A stretch of 64,000 nt of DNA. Source: Cytophagales bacterium. GTDB taxonomy: Bacteria; Bacteroidota; Bacteroidia; Cytophagales; 172606-1. The DNA lies in assembly GCA_030446715.1 (NCBI GenBank), contig JAUJMU010000006.1:248001-312000 (forward strand), in the 5' to 3' direction. Positions 36,348-45,162 of the stretch are shown piece after piece. The notes beneath the pieces were generated by a model. It worked only from the letters and a program-made list of their open reading frames with translations. It ran no database searches and was not told the DNA's origin. The position numbers were made by a program, and so were the translations under genes. How positions within the stretch are numbered: position 1 is the first letter of the stretch; every line of letters begins with the position of its first letter.

Positions 36348-36379
36348 GGACCTCACGATAAGATCGTGATCTTAGGTCC
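36348..36379. repeat. GGACC...GGTCC palindrome 2 in istA of IS21-2
   Basis: Outer GGACCT/AGGTCC and inner CACGAT AAG ATCGTG with ATCTT unpaired. Relative to the palindrome at 30361 the ends and the unpaired segment are alike but both inner arms differ, keeping the pairing. Confidence 0.8.
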
Positions 36380-36581
36380 GGAAAAGGCCTGCCCGAGGGC
36401 CCTGCTCTACGGTGGGATGAGTTACAAACCAGTCCGTTCCATTCTGGATAAAGGCCTTGAGCAGATCCCCGAAGAGTTTACCCTGCCGGCTGATGCCACG
36501 CTGCAACACGAAAACATCCGCGGCAAACAAGTCTACCAGTAACTGTCAATTCGATAATCAGTCACTTTTTAACCCTTTCTT

Positions 36582-37356
36582 ATGAACAATCAGGCAACTG
36601 CAGAACACAACCAAGCCGAGAGGCGAAGGTTGCCAACGTAGTTGTCGAAAGCTGCATCTATCAGGCATGGCCCAGACCTTTGAGGCCTTTCTCCAACTAC
36701 CCATCCACCAGCAACCTCCCACCGGGCAACTACCAGCCCGGTTACCCGACTCGGAGTATGAGTACCGCAACCACCGCAAAACCGAATCAGCTATCAGAAA
36801 AGCCCGCTTCCGCTACCAGGCTTCCATTGAAGAAGTGAACTGTTCAGCCGCTCGTAATCTGGAACCGGGGCAGTGGATCAGACTGGCCGACGGAAGTTTC
36901 ATCAGCCGGAATGAAAACGTATTCATCACCGGTGCCACCGGTTGTGGCAAAAGCTTTCTGGCTATCCAACGGCTGCTCCTGGCGCCGTCAGGCCTGCCGT
37001 CTGGGCCTGAAGGTGGCTTACTTCAATCTGCACAAACTTCTACTGGCTCAAGCTCCATCTGGCCAGAGCCGGCGGCTCGTATACCAAAGAACTTGAAAAA
37101 ATTGAAAAGCAGCACCTTCTGATCATTGATGACTGGGGACCGCAGCTCCCTGGACCAGCCGGCACGGCTCGCCCTGCTGCAAATTATGGAGGACCGTCAT
37201 GGGAAAGCTTCCACGATCATCACTTCCCGACTTCCCGTTAAGGAGTGGTACGACTACATTGGTGATCCTACGCTGGCTGACGCTATTCTGGACCGGCTCC
37301 TGCATCAGGCACACCGCATCGAACTCAAGGGCGAGTCATTGCGGAAAAAGCGGTAA
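36582..37356 (+). pseudogene. istB: IS21-2 helper ATPase, frameshifted
   Basis: Pieces: GMAQTFEAFLQLPIHQ, AIRKARFRYQASIEEVNCSA, Walker A FITGATGCGKSFLA, LGLKVAYFNLHKLLLAQA, Walker B LLIIDDWG, LALLQIMEDRHGKASTIITS and ADAILDRLLHQAHRIELKGE to 37356. At least three frameshifts separate them. Confidence 0.8.
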
Positions 37357-37364
37357 AGCCCCGG

Positions 37365-37408
37365 TAACGGTTCTTACCAGTAACGGTTCTTACCAGTAAC
37401 GGTTCTTA
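37365..37408. repeat. 16-bp tandem repeat, about 2.8 copies
   Basis: TAACGGTTCTTACCAG occurs at 37365-37380 and 37381-37396 and partly at 37397-37408, just after istB. Too few and too short for a CRISPR array. Confidence 0.85.
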
Positions 37409-37497
37409 TTTGTACCTTTGTTTTACCTCACCATCTGCCTTCCCAATAGGTGGGTCAGTTTCCCGGAATCCATGGGTTCCATACGCCGGATTACCCA

Positions 37498-37669
37498 CCA
37501 TAGCATTGATTATTGTCTTTCCCTTGCTTCATTTGATCCGGAACGAGGCGGACTCAAGATACTCAGGTGATGAATATCCGATCAACGAAAAAAGATTCTT
37601 TTACCAAAACGGAGAGCAGGGGGCTATTCTCAGTTTCGGTCAGGTTTGTTGAGGCTTATCTCGACTTTA
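37498..37669. other. Spacer between IS21-2 and ISAzo13 element
   Basis: About 170 bp; one plus-strand frame reads RNEADSRYSGDEYPINEKRF but has no start or known family. Likely remnant DNA. Confidence 0.3.
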
Positions 37670-37744
37670 AGTAACGGTGAAAGAATAAGTGTCGGATTTA
37701 AAGGTGGTAAGTTAGGGACTAGGATTAGGAACAATACAGTAGTT

Positions 37745-38969
37745 CCATTTTCCTAACTCCCGGTCATGAAATATGTTAAGCTTGTTAAAGACTTTTTGGG
37801 CTACTTTCTTTCCTGTCTTGTAGGTTTTCCTCAGGGTAGCCACCTTGATTTTGACTTTCTGGGTGAACTTAGCCTTCCGTCGGGGGAGTGCCCGAACCTG
37901 AGTGATGCTTTCCAGCCTTACGCCTTGCCAGCAGCGGGTGATATGGGAAAAGAAGCGGTGTTAGCGGACCACCGCCTTCAGGCGGGATCCGCCTGGGGTT
38001 GTATTTGGAACAATAGGGCGGGTAGTGGGCTACTCTTATGTGAATGCCGGTAGCATCAGCGAGTCGTTGTAAATTATACTTGAAGAGGCGGTTGGCTGAG
38101 CCATTGGAGCCGCCTCCGTCACAGAACAGCAGCAGTCTTTGAGGGGCAGCTGCTTGATTGAGCACATACCTTTGCAAATACAGTTTGAGCGAGTCAACGG
38201 CAAAATCAGCCGTTTGCCGGCTTTCCCCAAGCAGGATACAGCCCTGTTTGGCCCCTACATCATACACCCCATAAGGACAAAGCAGGCCCTTGGCCTCACT
38301 GTTGAAGTCATGGTCAAAAGCACCAACGGCTTGTTGGCCGTACACTGAACCCTTGCGGTAAAACTCCCCCAAATACTCCTTCTTCTTGCCGTCAATGCTT
38401 AAAATCAACTCCGACTCATACTCCTTACGCACGGCTGCAATGCGCTCAAACTGCTCACTGCGGCCTTGCGCCTGCTTAATGGTTATGTTTTTACGCATCG
38501 AACGGCGGCCCAGGTGAAACTGCTTAAACAAGCCTCTTGCCGTATAAGCACTCACTGATCGTCCTTTTGTAGTCAATAGCAATACTTACCTCCCGGGGAG
38601 TCAGATAAGTCCATTGCTGCCCGTTGTGAGGATTACCCGCCAGGGGCATCTGGATCAGGGCCAGAAATTCCCCCGCCAGCGCTTCACTAGCTAAGATTGC
38701 TTTTCGTCCGCCTCCCGCCCGTCTTGTGCCGAGCGGGAGGCAATTTCTTTTTTTAACTCTTTGATGCCTCGCTCCAAGGCCTTTTGGCTCATGCCAAACA
38801 GATTGCTGATATACTTGATGCCCCCATGACCTAGTTTGATTGCTTCCACGGAGGCATAATGCCGCTTATGTTTCTCCTCCATCACCGAAAACAGATACAC
38901 CATATCTGCCTCTATTTCCTTACTATATGTACCCCTCATTCGACTTGGCTTTTGTGGATGGTTTGTCAC
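37745..38969 (-). pseudogene. ISAzo13-family transposase with a palindromic insertion
   Basis: N-terminus: GGIKYISNLFGMSQKALERG; middle: AIDYKRTISE-like residues, then RSEQFERIAAVRKEYESELI, LILSIDGKKKEYLGEFYRKG (Asp), RLLLFCDGGGSNGSANRLFK (Asp) and IHIRVAHYPPYCSKYNP. The expected IEHRFFSHITRCW (Glu) is interrupted by the 29-nt palindrome at 37964-37992, which shifts the frame. A shift near 38590 also separates the first ~90 residues. Confidence 0.8.
37964..37992. repeat. Palindrome in the ISAzo13 transposase
   Basis: GCGGACC and GATCCGC outer arms, CCGCCT TC AGGCGG inner stem. It lies between KYNP and the catalytic-Glu motif; a net 28 nt must be left out to restore it. Confidence 0.8.
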
Positions 38970-39047
38970 TGCTTTCCCCTACAACAACACCCCCTACCTA
39001 TTCTCTCCTCAAATCCGACACTTATTTCTCAACCGTTACTAAGTACA

Positions 39048-40322
39048 CTGTAATCCAAGTTTTCTGGTATTTTTACCTGATACTTTCAGGCAGATAAAAA
39101 TGCAGAAACAACATATTCAGTTAACGGAAACGGATCGGCAGTATGTGGAAGAATTACTGGGGAAAGGAAGCCTGCCGGTAAAAACCTTCAGGCGGGCAAC
39201 GGCTTTGCTGGAACTGGACCGGGGCAAAACCCTGGAAGCGGTGGCCGCCACCCTTGGAGTAGCTAATGATACGGTGGCCGGCTGGCGCAATCAGTACCGG
39301 AGTGACAGACTGAGCTTTCTTACCGATAAAGCCCGCAGCGGGCGGCCGGTGGTGATTGAGGGTGAACAGCGGGCAAAGATTACGGCGCTTGCCTGTTCTC
39401 AGCCTCCTCAGGGGCATAGCCGGTGGACGCTCAGACTACTGGCCGGTAAAGCAGTGGAGCTGGCGTAGTGTGACCATCTTTCGCATGATTATGCAGGCAA
39501 GCTGTTAAAAAAAACGAGTTGAAGCCTCACCTGAAGCGCACCTGGTGCATCGGGGTAGTAAGTTCAGTGTTCATTGCCCTGATGGAAAGACTGCTCTGGC
39601 TCTGCAGTCTGGCTTATGATGAACAGTACCCGGTCATATGTTTTGACGAAAGACCCTGCTTTCTCATCGGAGAGGTAGTGGCAGGCCTGCCCATGCAGGC
39701 TGGTCAGGTCAGCAAAGAGCATTACGGCTATGCAAAAAACGGCTCCTGCTGTTTACTGGCGGCGATTGAACCCCTGACTGGTAAGAGACCCGGACAGGTG
39801 CACAGGCAAAGGACAAAAAAAGAATACACCCTCTTCATGCAGGCACTGGCCGGAAAGTATCCTTCGGCTCATAAGATCAGACTCGTGCAGGATAATCTCA
39901 ACACCCATAACGCAAGTGCCTTCTGTGCGCATCTGCCGGCCGGGGAAGCTTTTGCCCTGGCCCAGCGGTTTGAATTCTACTATACGCCCAGGTCTGCTTC
40001 CTGGCTGAACATGATCGGAATCGGGTTCTCTGCTTTGGCCCGCCAGTGTCTCAACCGCCGCATACCCACGCAGGATGAACCGGAAAGACAGGTTCTGGCC
40101 CTGATCACGGAACGGGAAGAAAAACAAATCAGAATCACCTGGCAGTTCTCCATTCAGTCCGCCAGAAGCTTAACCGGCATTATCAGAAGGTGAATGCCGA
40201 CAATCATTCAATCTGTGATGCTAATCCGGAAACAGAAAATGAAATAGTTTCTGCCAATGGGGCTGACGCAGATTTCAGACTAAATTCAAATCCGGCAAAA
40301 TACCCTGAAACTTGGATTACAG
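39048..40322 (+). mobile_element. IS630-family element 1
   Basis: Perfect 12-bp ends CTGTAATCCAAG and CTTGGATTACAG, continuing with GGTATTTT-like similarity. It follows the ISAzo13 end by 7 bp. No convincing TA duplication is seen. Confidence 0.75.
39100..40193 (+). pseudogene. IS630 transposase 1, frameshifted
   Basis: MQKQHIQLTETDRQYVEELL, HTH AVAATLGVANDTVAGWRNQY, then a break at about 39465. After a shift: YDEQYPVICFDERPCFLIGE (Asp), IRLVQDNLNTHNASAFCAHL (Asp), YYTPRSASWLNMIGIGFSAL (Glu expected, region altered to MIGIG). It ends near 40193 with RITWQFSIQSAR. The DDE_3 fold is recognisable but the frame is broken at 39465-39540. Confidence 0.8.
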
Positions 40323-40395
40323 AGTATTAAGTACCCGAGCAGAAGGTTTTGGGTATTTTCATTTGTGTTAGCTTTGCGGGAAAAAGGATTTCAGG

Positions 40396-40780
40396 ATGCG
40401 GTTTGTAAAACTAACTCAGGAGCAGCAGCAGCAATTGGAGAGACTCTACCGGGAGAGTGACAATCACCGGGAAGGGCAACGGGCTCAGGCCCTGCTGTCA
40501 AGTAAGCGGGGCTATAGAATGGAGCAGTCAGCCGATTTGTTCTCCGCAGACAGGGACACATGGAGCGAAGGTGCTCCAGTAGCAACTGGTTTGGCAGTTG
40601 GGAGAAACAGCAGGAAAAACAGGAGCGGAAACGAAAGTCGGGAAAGGGAAACAAGTCCGGGTCGAACGAACAGAATGAACGGCTGGGTGAGGAAACAAGC
40701 CCGAAAACAGGAATCGTAGCCGGCAGTCAACGAAGACAAATAACGGTTCCGGCCAGAAACAACGCAGAGACGAGTTGACA
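40396..40780 (+). pseudogene. IS630-type orfA fragment with palindrome
   Basis: MRFVKLTQEQQQQLERLYRE, SKRGYRMEQSADLFSADRDT, then the palindrome at 40561, then in another frame SNWFGSWEKQQEKQERKRKS. Compare MRYIKELSEEQKQDL... at 60538. The part after 40600 is a purine-rich sequence with no clear transposase residues, so the catalytic domain is missing. Confidence 0.65.
40561..40578. repeat. Palindrome in IS630-type orfA
   Basis: TGGAGC GAAGGT GCTCCA. Leaving out about 17 nt joins FSADRDT to SNWFGSWEKQ in one frame, as expected for the HTH of this family. Confidence 0.7.
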
Positions 40781-41206
40781 AAGCCGGAAGTCAGCCAACA
40801 GATAAAACAGACGTTTGGCCAGCGGAATGAAAGCCGGGAAGAGACGACGAAAGCCGAAGGTCAACGAATGAAAAAACAATGAAGAGAAAGGCCGAACGGC
40901 TAACACCGCGTTCTATTAGAAAGTCAAGCTTTTTGATATAATTTTTTAAAGATCCGGTTTGGTTAAAGACAAGGGTATCCCTTAGGCCAAAAGGCCCTGA
41001 AGTCAAGAGCTGATTTTTCCGCTTCCCCCTTCAGAAGCAAAGTTAAGGGTCGGCTCCCCCTGTCAAGGGTAAAGCAAGCAGCGCCTTCGCACTAGCGGCC
41101 AAAAGGCTGCCCTTGACAGGGGGAGCCTTCCCCTTGAAAAGGCTTCTAAGCGGGGGAAGCTACCAGTCTGGGTAAGCCTAGAGAGGTCGGTTAAGTGTTA
41201 TTGTTA
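40781..41206. repeat. Non-coding stretch with a 140-bp nested hairpin
   Basis: At 41021-41160 outer arms GCTTCCCCC..AGAAGC and GCTTCT..GGGGGAAGC enclose perfect 18-bp inner arms GGCTCCCCCTGTCAAGGG (41052-41069) and its complement (41110-41127), extended by GCAGC/GCTGC. Two small hairpins precede it (AAGGGTATCCCTT at 40972-40984 and GGCCAAAAGGCC nearby). No ORF or terminal repeats of a known IS. Confidence 0.75.
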
Positions 41207-41688
41207 TCAGCGTTGCAGAACTACGTAAGGCGAGTTTCTGCGAACAACCGAAAACATGCGGCTTAAGAGTTTGTTGCGGATGGAATTAAGGATGACCATG
41301 TGAGGCTTTCCTTCCTTGAGCTTTCGCTGGTAGTAGCGGCGGTACTCAGTATCAAGGCGGAGCATGTTGACTGCTCCAATCGTCATTAGTCCTTTCAGCT
41401 TCCGGTTGGCAATGGGAGAGGTTTTGGTTCTGCCTCTGATACTGCTGCCGGATTGCCGGGGAAAAGGGGCCGAGCCAATGTAACAGGCAAACTTGCGCCA
41501 GCAGGCGAACTTGGTAAAGCCTTCTGAGCAGGCAATCACATGGGCAGCAATGAGCAGACCTGCTCCCGGTACTGAGCAGAGGAGTTTGGCTTGCGGCTCC
41601 AGCTCGGGCGCCTTGAGCAGTTCCTTGATCTGCTGATTGACTTTCTTTAGCTGTTCCTTGGCGGCTTTTGTTTGTTTCTGCAGGGAGG
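41207..41688 (-). pseudogene. IS110-family transposase 2, C-terminal half
   Basis: SLQKQTKAAKEQLKKVNQQI, then LLCSVPGAGLLIAAHVIACS (the helix-hairpin of Transposase_20), YIGSAPFPRQSGSSIRGRTK, and ILNSIRNKLLSRMFSVVRRN to a stop at 41207. The DEDD catalytic half is cut off where the IS3-2 end begins at 41689. Confidence 0.85.
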
Positions 41689-41745
41689 TGAGGTACTCCC
41701 CGTTTTTAGGACCAGTAATTGGGGATTTCAAGTTGAAATTTTGAC

Positions 41746-42893
41746 TCAGGCACTACTGGCCAGAGAGCTGTAATAGACTGAGGCAGGCAGTTTCCTGCCA
41801 ATGCCCTGGTGATACTTCTGGTAATTGTACCTTTCAAAGAAAGCCTTCAGGCCCTGGTATAACTCCCATCCGTTCTCAGGTGGGCTCAGGTAAACATGCG
41901 GATCTAATTTGATCCGCTTCATATTTGACGGTTCGCCATAGCCTTTCAATGTAAACGTTGTCAATGGCTCTGCCTTTGCCGTCCATACTGATCTGAATGT
42001 GATGGCCCAAAACACACTCTACCCATTTTTTGCAGGTAAACTGGCTGCCTTGACCGGAGTTGACAATAAGGGGCTTTCCGTGACGAACAAGAGCTTCTTC
42101 CAGGGTAGCTACCACCCAATCAGCATCCATACTGTTGGAAATGTCCCAGCCGACGACAAACCGGCTATATACATCAATGACTGCTACCAGGTACATAAAC
42201 CCTTTGGCCATTGGAATATAAGTGATGTCCACCTGCCAGACCTGATTACTCTGGCTGATCTCCAGGTTTCGCAGCAGATAGGGATATACGTATTCGGCTT
42301 TGCCCGGCTTGCTTAGGTTCCGTTTTGGGAAAATGGCCATGATGCCCATTTTCCTTAAAAGGCGCCTTACCCGCTTGTGATTAACCACATAGCCTTGAGC
42401 CCGCAAGTAATCCTGCATCTGCAATACCCCTTCAGTGGGGTAATTTAGATACCGCTCATCCAATAGCCTCATTAACCGTAGGTTCTGTAGGTTCTCTTCC
42501 GTCTCTGTTGCCAGCTGGTAATACAAGCCGCTTCGGTGCAGCCCCAGCAGTTGGCACTGAGTCCTTACACTGAGTTTACTGTTCGTATCGATCATGCTCC
42601 GTAGCTCCTTTAACCCAGTTTCTTCAAGCTTTTTTTTAGAAACTCATTTTCTGGACCTGATACGTTGTTCATCTTCGGCTTCGTTCCAGCCAGCCGATTC
42701 TGGCGTACAACTGGTCCGGATCGATTTGCTCCTCAGATTGAGCGTCTGATGGCTTTTCAAATATGGAGGCGGCCCGGCTTAAAAACTCCTGCTTCCACTT
42801 CCCAATCATGGTAGGGTGGACTTCAAACTTCCCGGACAATTCCGCTAACGTCTCTTTGTCTTTGAGGGCCTCCGGACCGCCGGCCAGGCCAGC
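41746..42893 (-). pseudogene. IS3 transposase of element 2
   Basis: Closely follows IS3-1: MIDTNSKLSVRTQCQLLGLH, QVWQVDITYIPMAKGFMYLV, VVGWDISNSMDADWVVATLE, IVNSGQGSQFTCKKWVECVL (here Gly replaces the catalytic Asp found in SDQGSQF), MDGKGRAIDNVYIERLWRTV. The palindrome at 41898 then shifts the frame, followed by VYLSPPENGWELYQGLKAFF. OrfA has further shifts near 42640. Confidence 0.85.
41898..41917. repeat. GCGGATC...GATCCGC palindrome in IS3-2 orfB
   Basis: Same position and arms as the palindrome in IS3-1; only the strand differs. So the insertion came before the two copies separated. Confidence 0.8.
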
Positions 42894-43591
42894 ATGGACT
42901 TATCCCATCAGAAAGCCCACGCTGATTATGCCAATGCCGATGCTCAGGAACAGCAAGCCTTTCGGGAAAGCTTCAAAAAGACGCTTTCAGAGAGTGACCA
43001 AAGGACGGCAGTAGTGGCATATGACGCATTTTCAATAAGTGAAAAACCGGCCACTTCCTACGGCTGGGCTGAAAAGAACACCAGACCGAAAGTGAAAACC
43101 AATGAAAAAAAGCAGAAAGGGTCAATGCACTCTCAGCCGGACCTGATACGAGTGTAACATCGGCCAGAGAGATGTTTTCAGCAGAGTGTTTCTTTCAGGC
43201 ACAAAAACAAGCCCGATCCGGGCAGGCAGCCTGCTATATGCCCGCTTTAAGCCAAGCCCTCCAAGCCCGGGGCTTCACAAAAGCGCATATATTCCCGGAT
43301 AACAATCCTGCCCGCAAGCAGAAGATGCAGGACTTGTTTGGCAGGCAGGCCAAAGAGTTAACCATAGAAGTAGTTTTTGAGTTTTTCCCCAGATACTCTC
43401 CCAAACTCAATCTGGCAGAATACCTGATCCACTTATTCCGGCAAAAGTGTCTGCATCACGCCGACCATAAGCGTAACCTGAAAGAAGTTGAAGACCAACT
43501 CCCCGGCTTACTCCATCAAAAACAGTTTGTTCCCCAGCAGCAACTTGTCAATATCCTCCAGCATATTGAAAACCTCATTATCCAAACCTAA
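42894..43591 (+). pseudogene. IS630-type transposase 3, fragment
   Basis: Pieces KTLSESDQRTAVVAYDAFSI (region of the first Asp) and GFTKAHIFPDNNPARKQKMQ (second Asp), then FEFFPRYSPKLNLAEYLIHL (SPxLNxxE with the Glu), ending at 43591. A shift near 43157 separates the two frames and the N-terminal HTH is lost at the junction with IS3-2. Confidence 0.75.
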
Positions 43592-43705
43592 AGCCTATCA
43601 CCCCAAAGGGAATATTTGAGGAAAACCCGTATTTTGAAGTAGTTGAGTGGATAAAGTCTTGAAACAGGAGAAAACACAGAGGAAATAAAAATCAGATGAA
43701 AACGC

Positions 43706-43763
43706 GCTATAACAACTAAGGCTTCAAGCGGCCCGCAGGACCCAGCGTTGAAGCCGGTGTTGC
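43706..43763. repeat. attC-like palindrome remnant
   Basis: CTATAACAACTAAGGCTTCAA pairs (with gaps) with TTGAAGCCGGTGTTG around a GC-rich loop: GGCTTCAA/TTGAAGCC perfect, CAAC/GTTG after a three-base spacer. The expected terminal GTTATAGC is missing. Same general design as the pair around HicAB. Confidence 0.4.
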
Positions 43764-43838
43764 ACGAGACCGGAGGTAGCGGAAGTATACTTATGGGGGA
43801 AGAATCAGAAAGGGCGGCAGTAAGGGGCAAAAACAGGA

Positions 43839-43868
43839 GAGCACTTTTGGAGACGGGAGTGCTTTTTT
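43839..43868 (+). terminator. Intrinsic terminator
   Basis: AGAGCACT and AGTGCT with a 12-base loop and a TTTTTT run (43863-43868). It may end transcription leaving the IS630 fragment, or mark the outer end of the IS91-type element. Confidence 0.6.
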
Positions 43869-44004
43869 AGCGGCCGGAGGTACCTCAGCGGTCGTTTCTA
43901 CAGCAGCCGGAAGGGTGAGGGAGGCTGTTTTGAGCGCTGTTTTTTTCCTTCAGGCAACAGCAATCCGGCCCACCCTTCACGGGCAGGCAAAAAGCCTGCA
44001 GCAG

Positions 44005-45162
44005 CTACTGTGCCCCGGCCAGTGCATTTACCCCGGCCAGTGCGGCCAGAGGGGCTGGTCCGGCCCGGATAAAACAGCAGACGGTGAGCATGGTGAAAGA
44101 TTTACAGCAGGGGCAGGTGGAAAGGTTCAGTCCCAGCCGGGCGCGGGCCAGTTCCCTTTTCTGCTGTTTGCTCAGGGGCACAAACTCCTTTCCCATCTGC
44201 GCCATCAGCAGGGGTAAGAGCTTTGGTTTGGCGCGGCTGCTTAAGAAGCCAAAGTGGCGGATCCGGACGAAAGCTCTGGGCAGAATGTGGAGGGAGAAGC
44301 GGCGGATGAACTCCAGCGGGGCAAGGCCCATGGATTTCTTTTTGCCTTCCTGCCGGTAATCCTTATAAGAGAAGGTGATCTGCTCCTTTTCCACCGACAG
44401 CAGGCGGTGGTTGGAGATGGCCACCTTGTGGGTATAGCAGCCAAGGTATTCAATCACCTGCTTTGGACCAGAGAAAGGTCGTTTGGCGTACACCACCCAC
44501 GGCTTTCCAAACAGAGCCGGGCAGAGAGCCGGATCCAGATCAGTAAAACTTTTCCGCAGTCCGGCCACAAACTTTGCCCGGAATACTGTGCTCATGGCTT
44601 TGACGGGAAAGAGAAACTTTCCCTTACTGCGGGCCAGCTTCCACTTGCCACTCCCGGTGATGCCGCCCCCGGGTACGATGCAGTGCAGGTGGGGATGGAG
44701 AGACAGGGTCTGTCCCCAGGTATGGAGAATGGCGGTCATGCCGGCCTGAGCACCCAGATGCCGGTGATCTGAAGCAAAAGCTTTCACCGTCTGCCATGCC
44801 GCTTCAAATAGTAATCCGTAGAGCCGGGCCGGCTGGTGCAGGGCCAGCGGGTTGAGCAGATCCGGCAGGGTGAAGACCACGTGGAAATACGGCACGGGCA
44901 GCAGTTCGTTTTCCCTTGAGAGCATCCACTCTTCCCTTTGCAGGTTCTGGCATTTGGGGCAGTGGCGGTTGCGGCAGGAGTTATAGGATATCCGGACGTG
45001 ACTGCACTCCGAGCAGGCATCCACGTGTCCGCCCAGAGCCGCCGTGCGGCATTGCCTGAGGGCACTCAGCGTGCGCAGCTGCCAGCTGTTGATGGAAGCG
45101 GCTTGTTCCACCTGTGGCCAGTGCTGCTCGAGAATCTGCGCCAGCTCAAAGGCGGGTCCCAT
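44005..45162 (-). CDS. IS91-family (HUH) transposase, intact
   Basis: A 385-residue protein. A zinc-binding start (DACSECSHVRISYNSCRNRH then CPKCQNLQREEW), the HUH motif in LHPHLHCIVPGGGITG (residues ~170), and YLGCYTHKVAISNHRLLSVE with the likely catalytic Tyr. The C-terminus has another CPCC zinc pair. It is of normal length and free of frameshifts, unlike nearly all other transposases here. The family moves by rolling-circle replication and can carry neighbouring DNA. Its start overlaps the recombinase gene by 97 bp. Confidence 0.9.
   Translation of the reverse strand: MGPAFELAQILEQHWPQVEQAASINSWQLRTLSALRQCRTAALGGHVDACSECSHVRISYNSCRNRHCPKCQNLQREEWMLSRENELLPVPYFHVVFTLPDLLNPLALHQPARLYGLLFEAAWQTVKAFASDHRHLGAQAGMTAILHTWGQTLSLHPHLHCIVPGGGITGSGKWKLARSKGKFLFPVKAMSTVFRAKFVAGLRKSFTDLDPALCPALFGKPWVVYAKRPFSGPKQVIEYLGCYTHKVAISNHRLLSVEKEQITFSYKDYRQEGKKKSMGLAPLEFIRRFSLHILPRAFVRIRHFGFLSSRAKPKLLPLLMAQMGKEFVPLSKQQKRELARARLGLNLSTCPCCKSFTMLTVCCFIRAGPAPLAALAGVNALAGAQ

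Larger units (their letters stand above)
34919..36541 (+). pseudogene. istA: IS21-2 transposase, several breaks
   Basis: Starts MANHRKPMHLIRHLLELQKE with HTH SIRQMSRLLSVS; here one C is missing against IS21-3 (TTCCGC versus TTCCCGC, near 35009). The core from 35054 has KLFVDFAGEKLHL (Asp), AIVPDNLKSAVTK (Asp) and RPRDKALAEGAVNIVYSRVY (Glu). It is then broken by palindromes at 35930-35959, 36161-36188 and 36348-36379. The rest reads LLSADKHYYPVPYRYIGKAV, HGYSTHKEHLPSHHQWVAE and TLQHENIRGKQVYQ. Confidence 0.85.
34774..37497 (+). mobile_element. IS21-family element 2
   Basis: Terminal inverted repeats TGGATAATACGG (34774) and, inverted, TGGGTAATCCGG (to 37497), followed inward by repeated CTGACCCACC-type blocks as in IS21. 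About 2.7 kb with istA (34919-36541) and istB (36582-37356), both decayed. IS21-3 at 53042-54238 is a truncated sister. No target duplication is evident. Confidence 0.8.
37670..39040 (-). mobile_element. ISAzo13-family element
   Basis: Inverted ends AGTAACGGTGAAAGAATAAG (37670) and, inverted from 39040, AGTAACGGTTGAGAAATAAG, both followed by TGTCGGATTT. A single transposase gene fills it on the minus strand. Confidence 0.8.
41689..42893 (-). mobile_element. IS3-family element 2, left end missing
   Basis: Right end TGAGGTACTCCCC at 41689, same as IS3-1. At about 42893 it stops inside the orfA palindrome/HTH region and passes into an IS630 fragment, so its other end is lost. It interrupts IS110-2. 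Confidence 0.8.

Noticed and set aside
37365-37408. Short tandem repeats that might be a CRISPR remnant.
   Set aside because: Units are 16 bp, directly adjacent with no spacers, and no cas genes are near.
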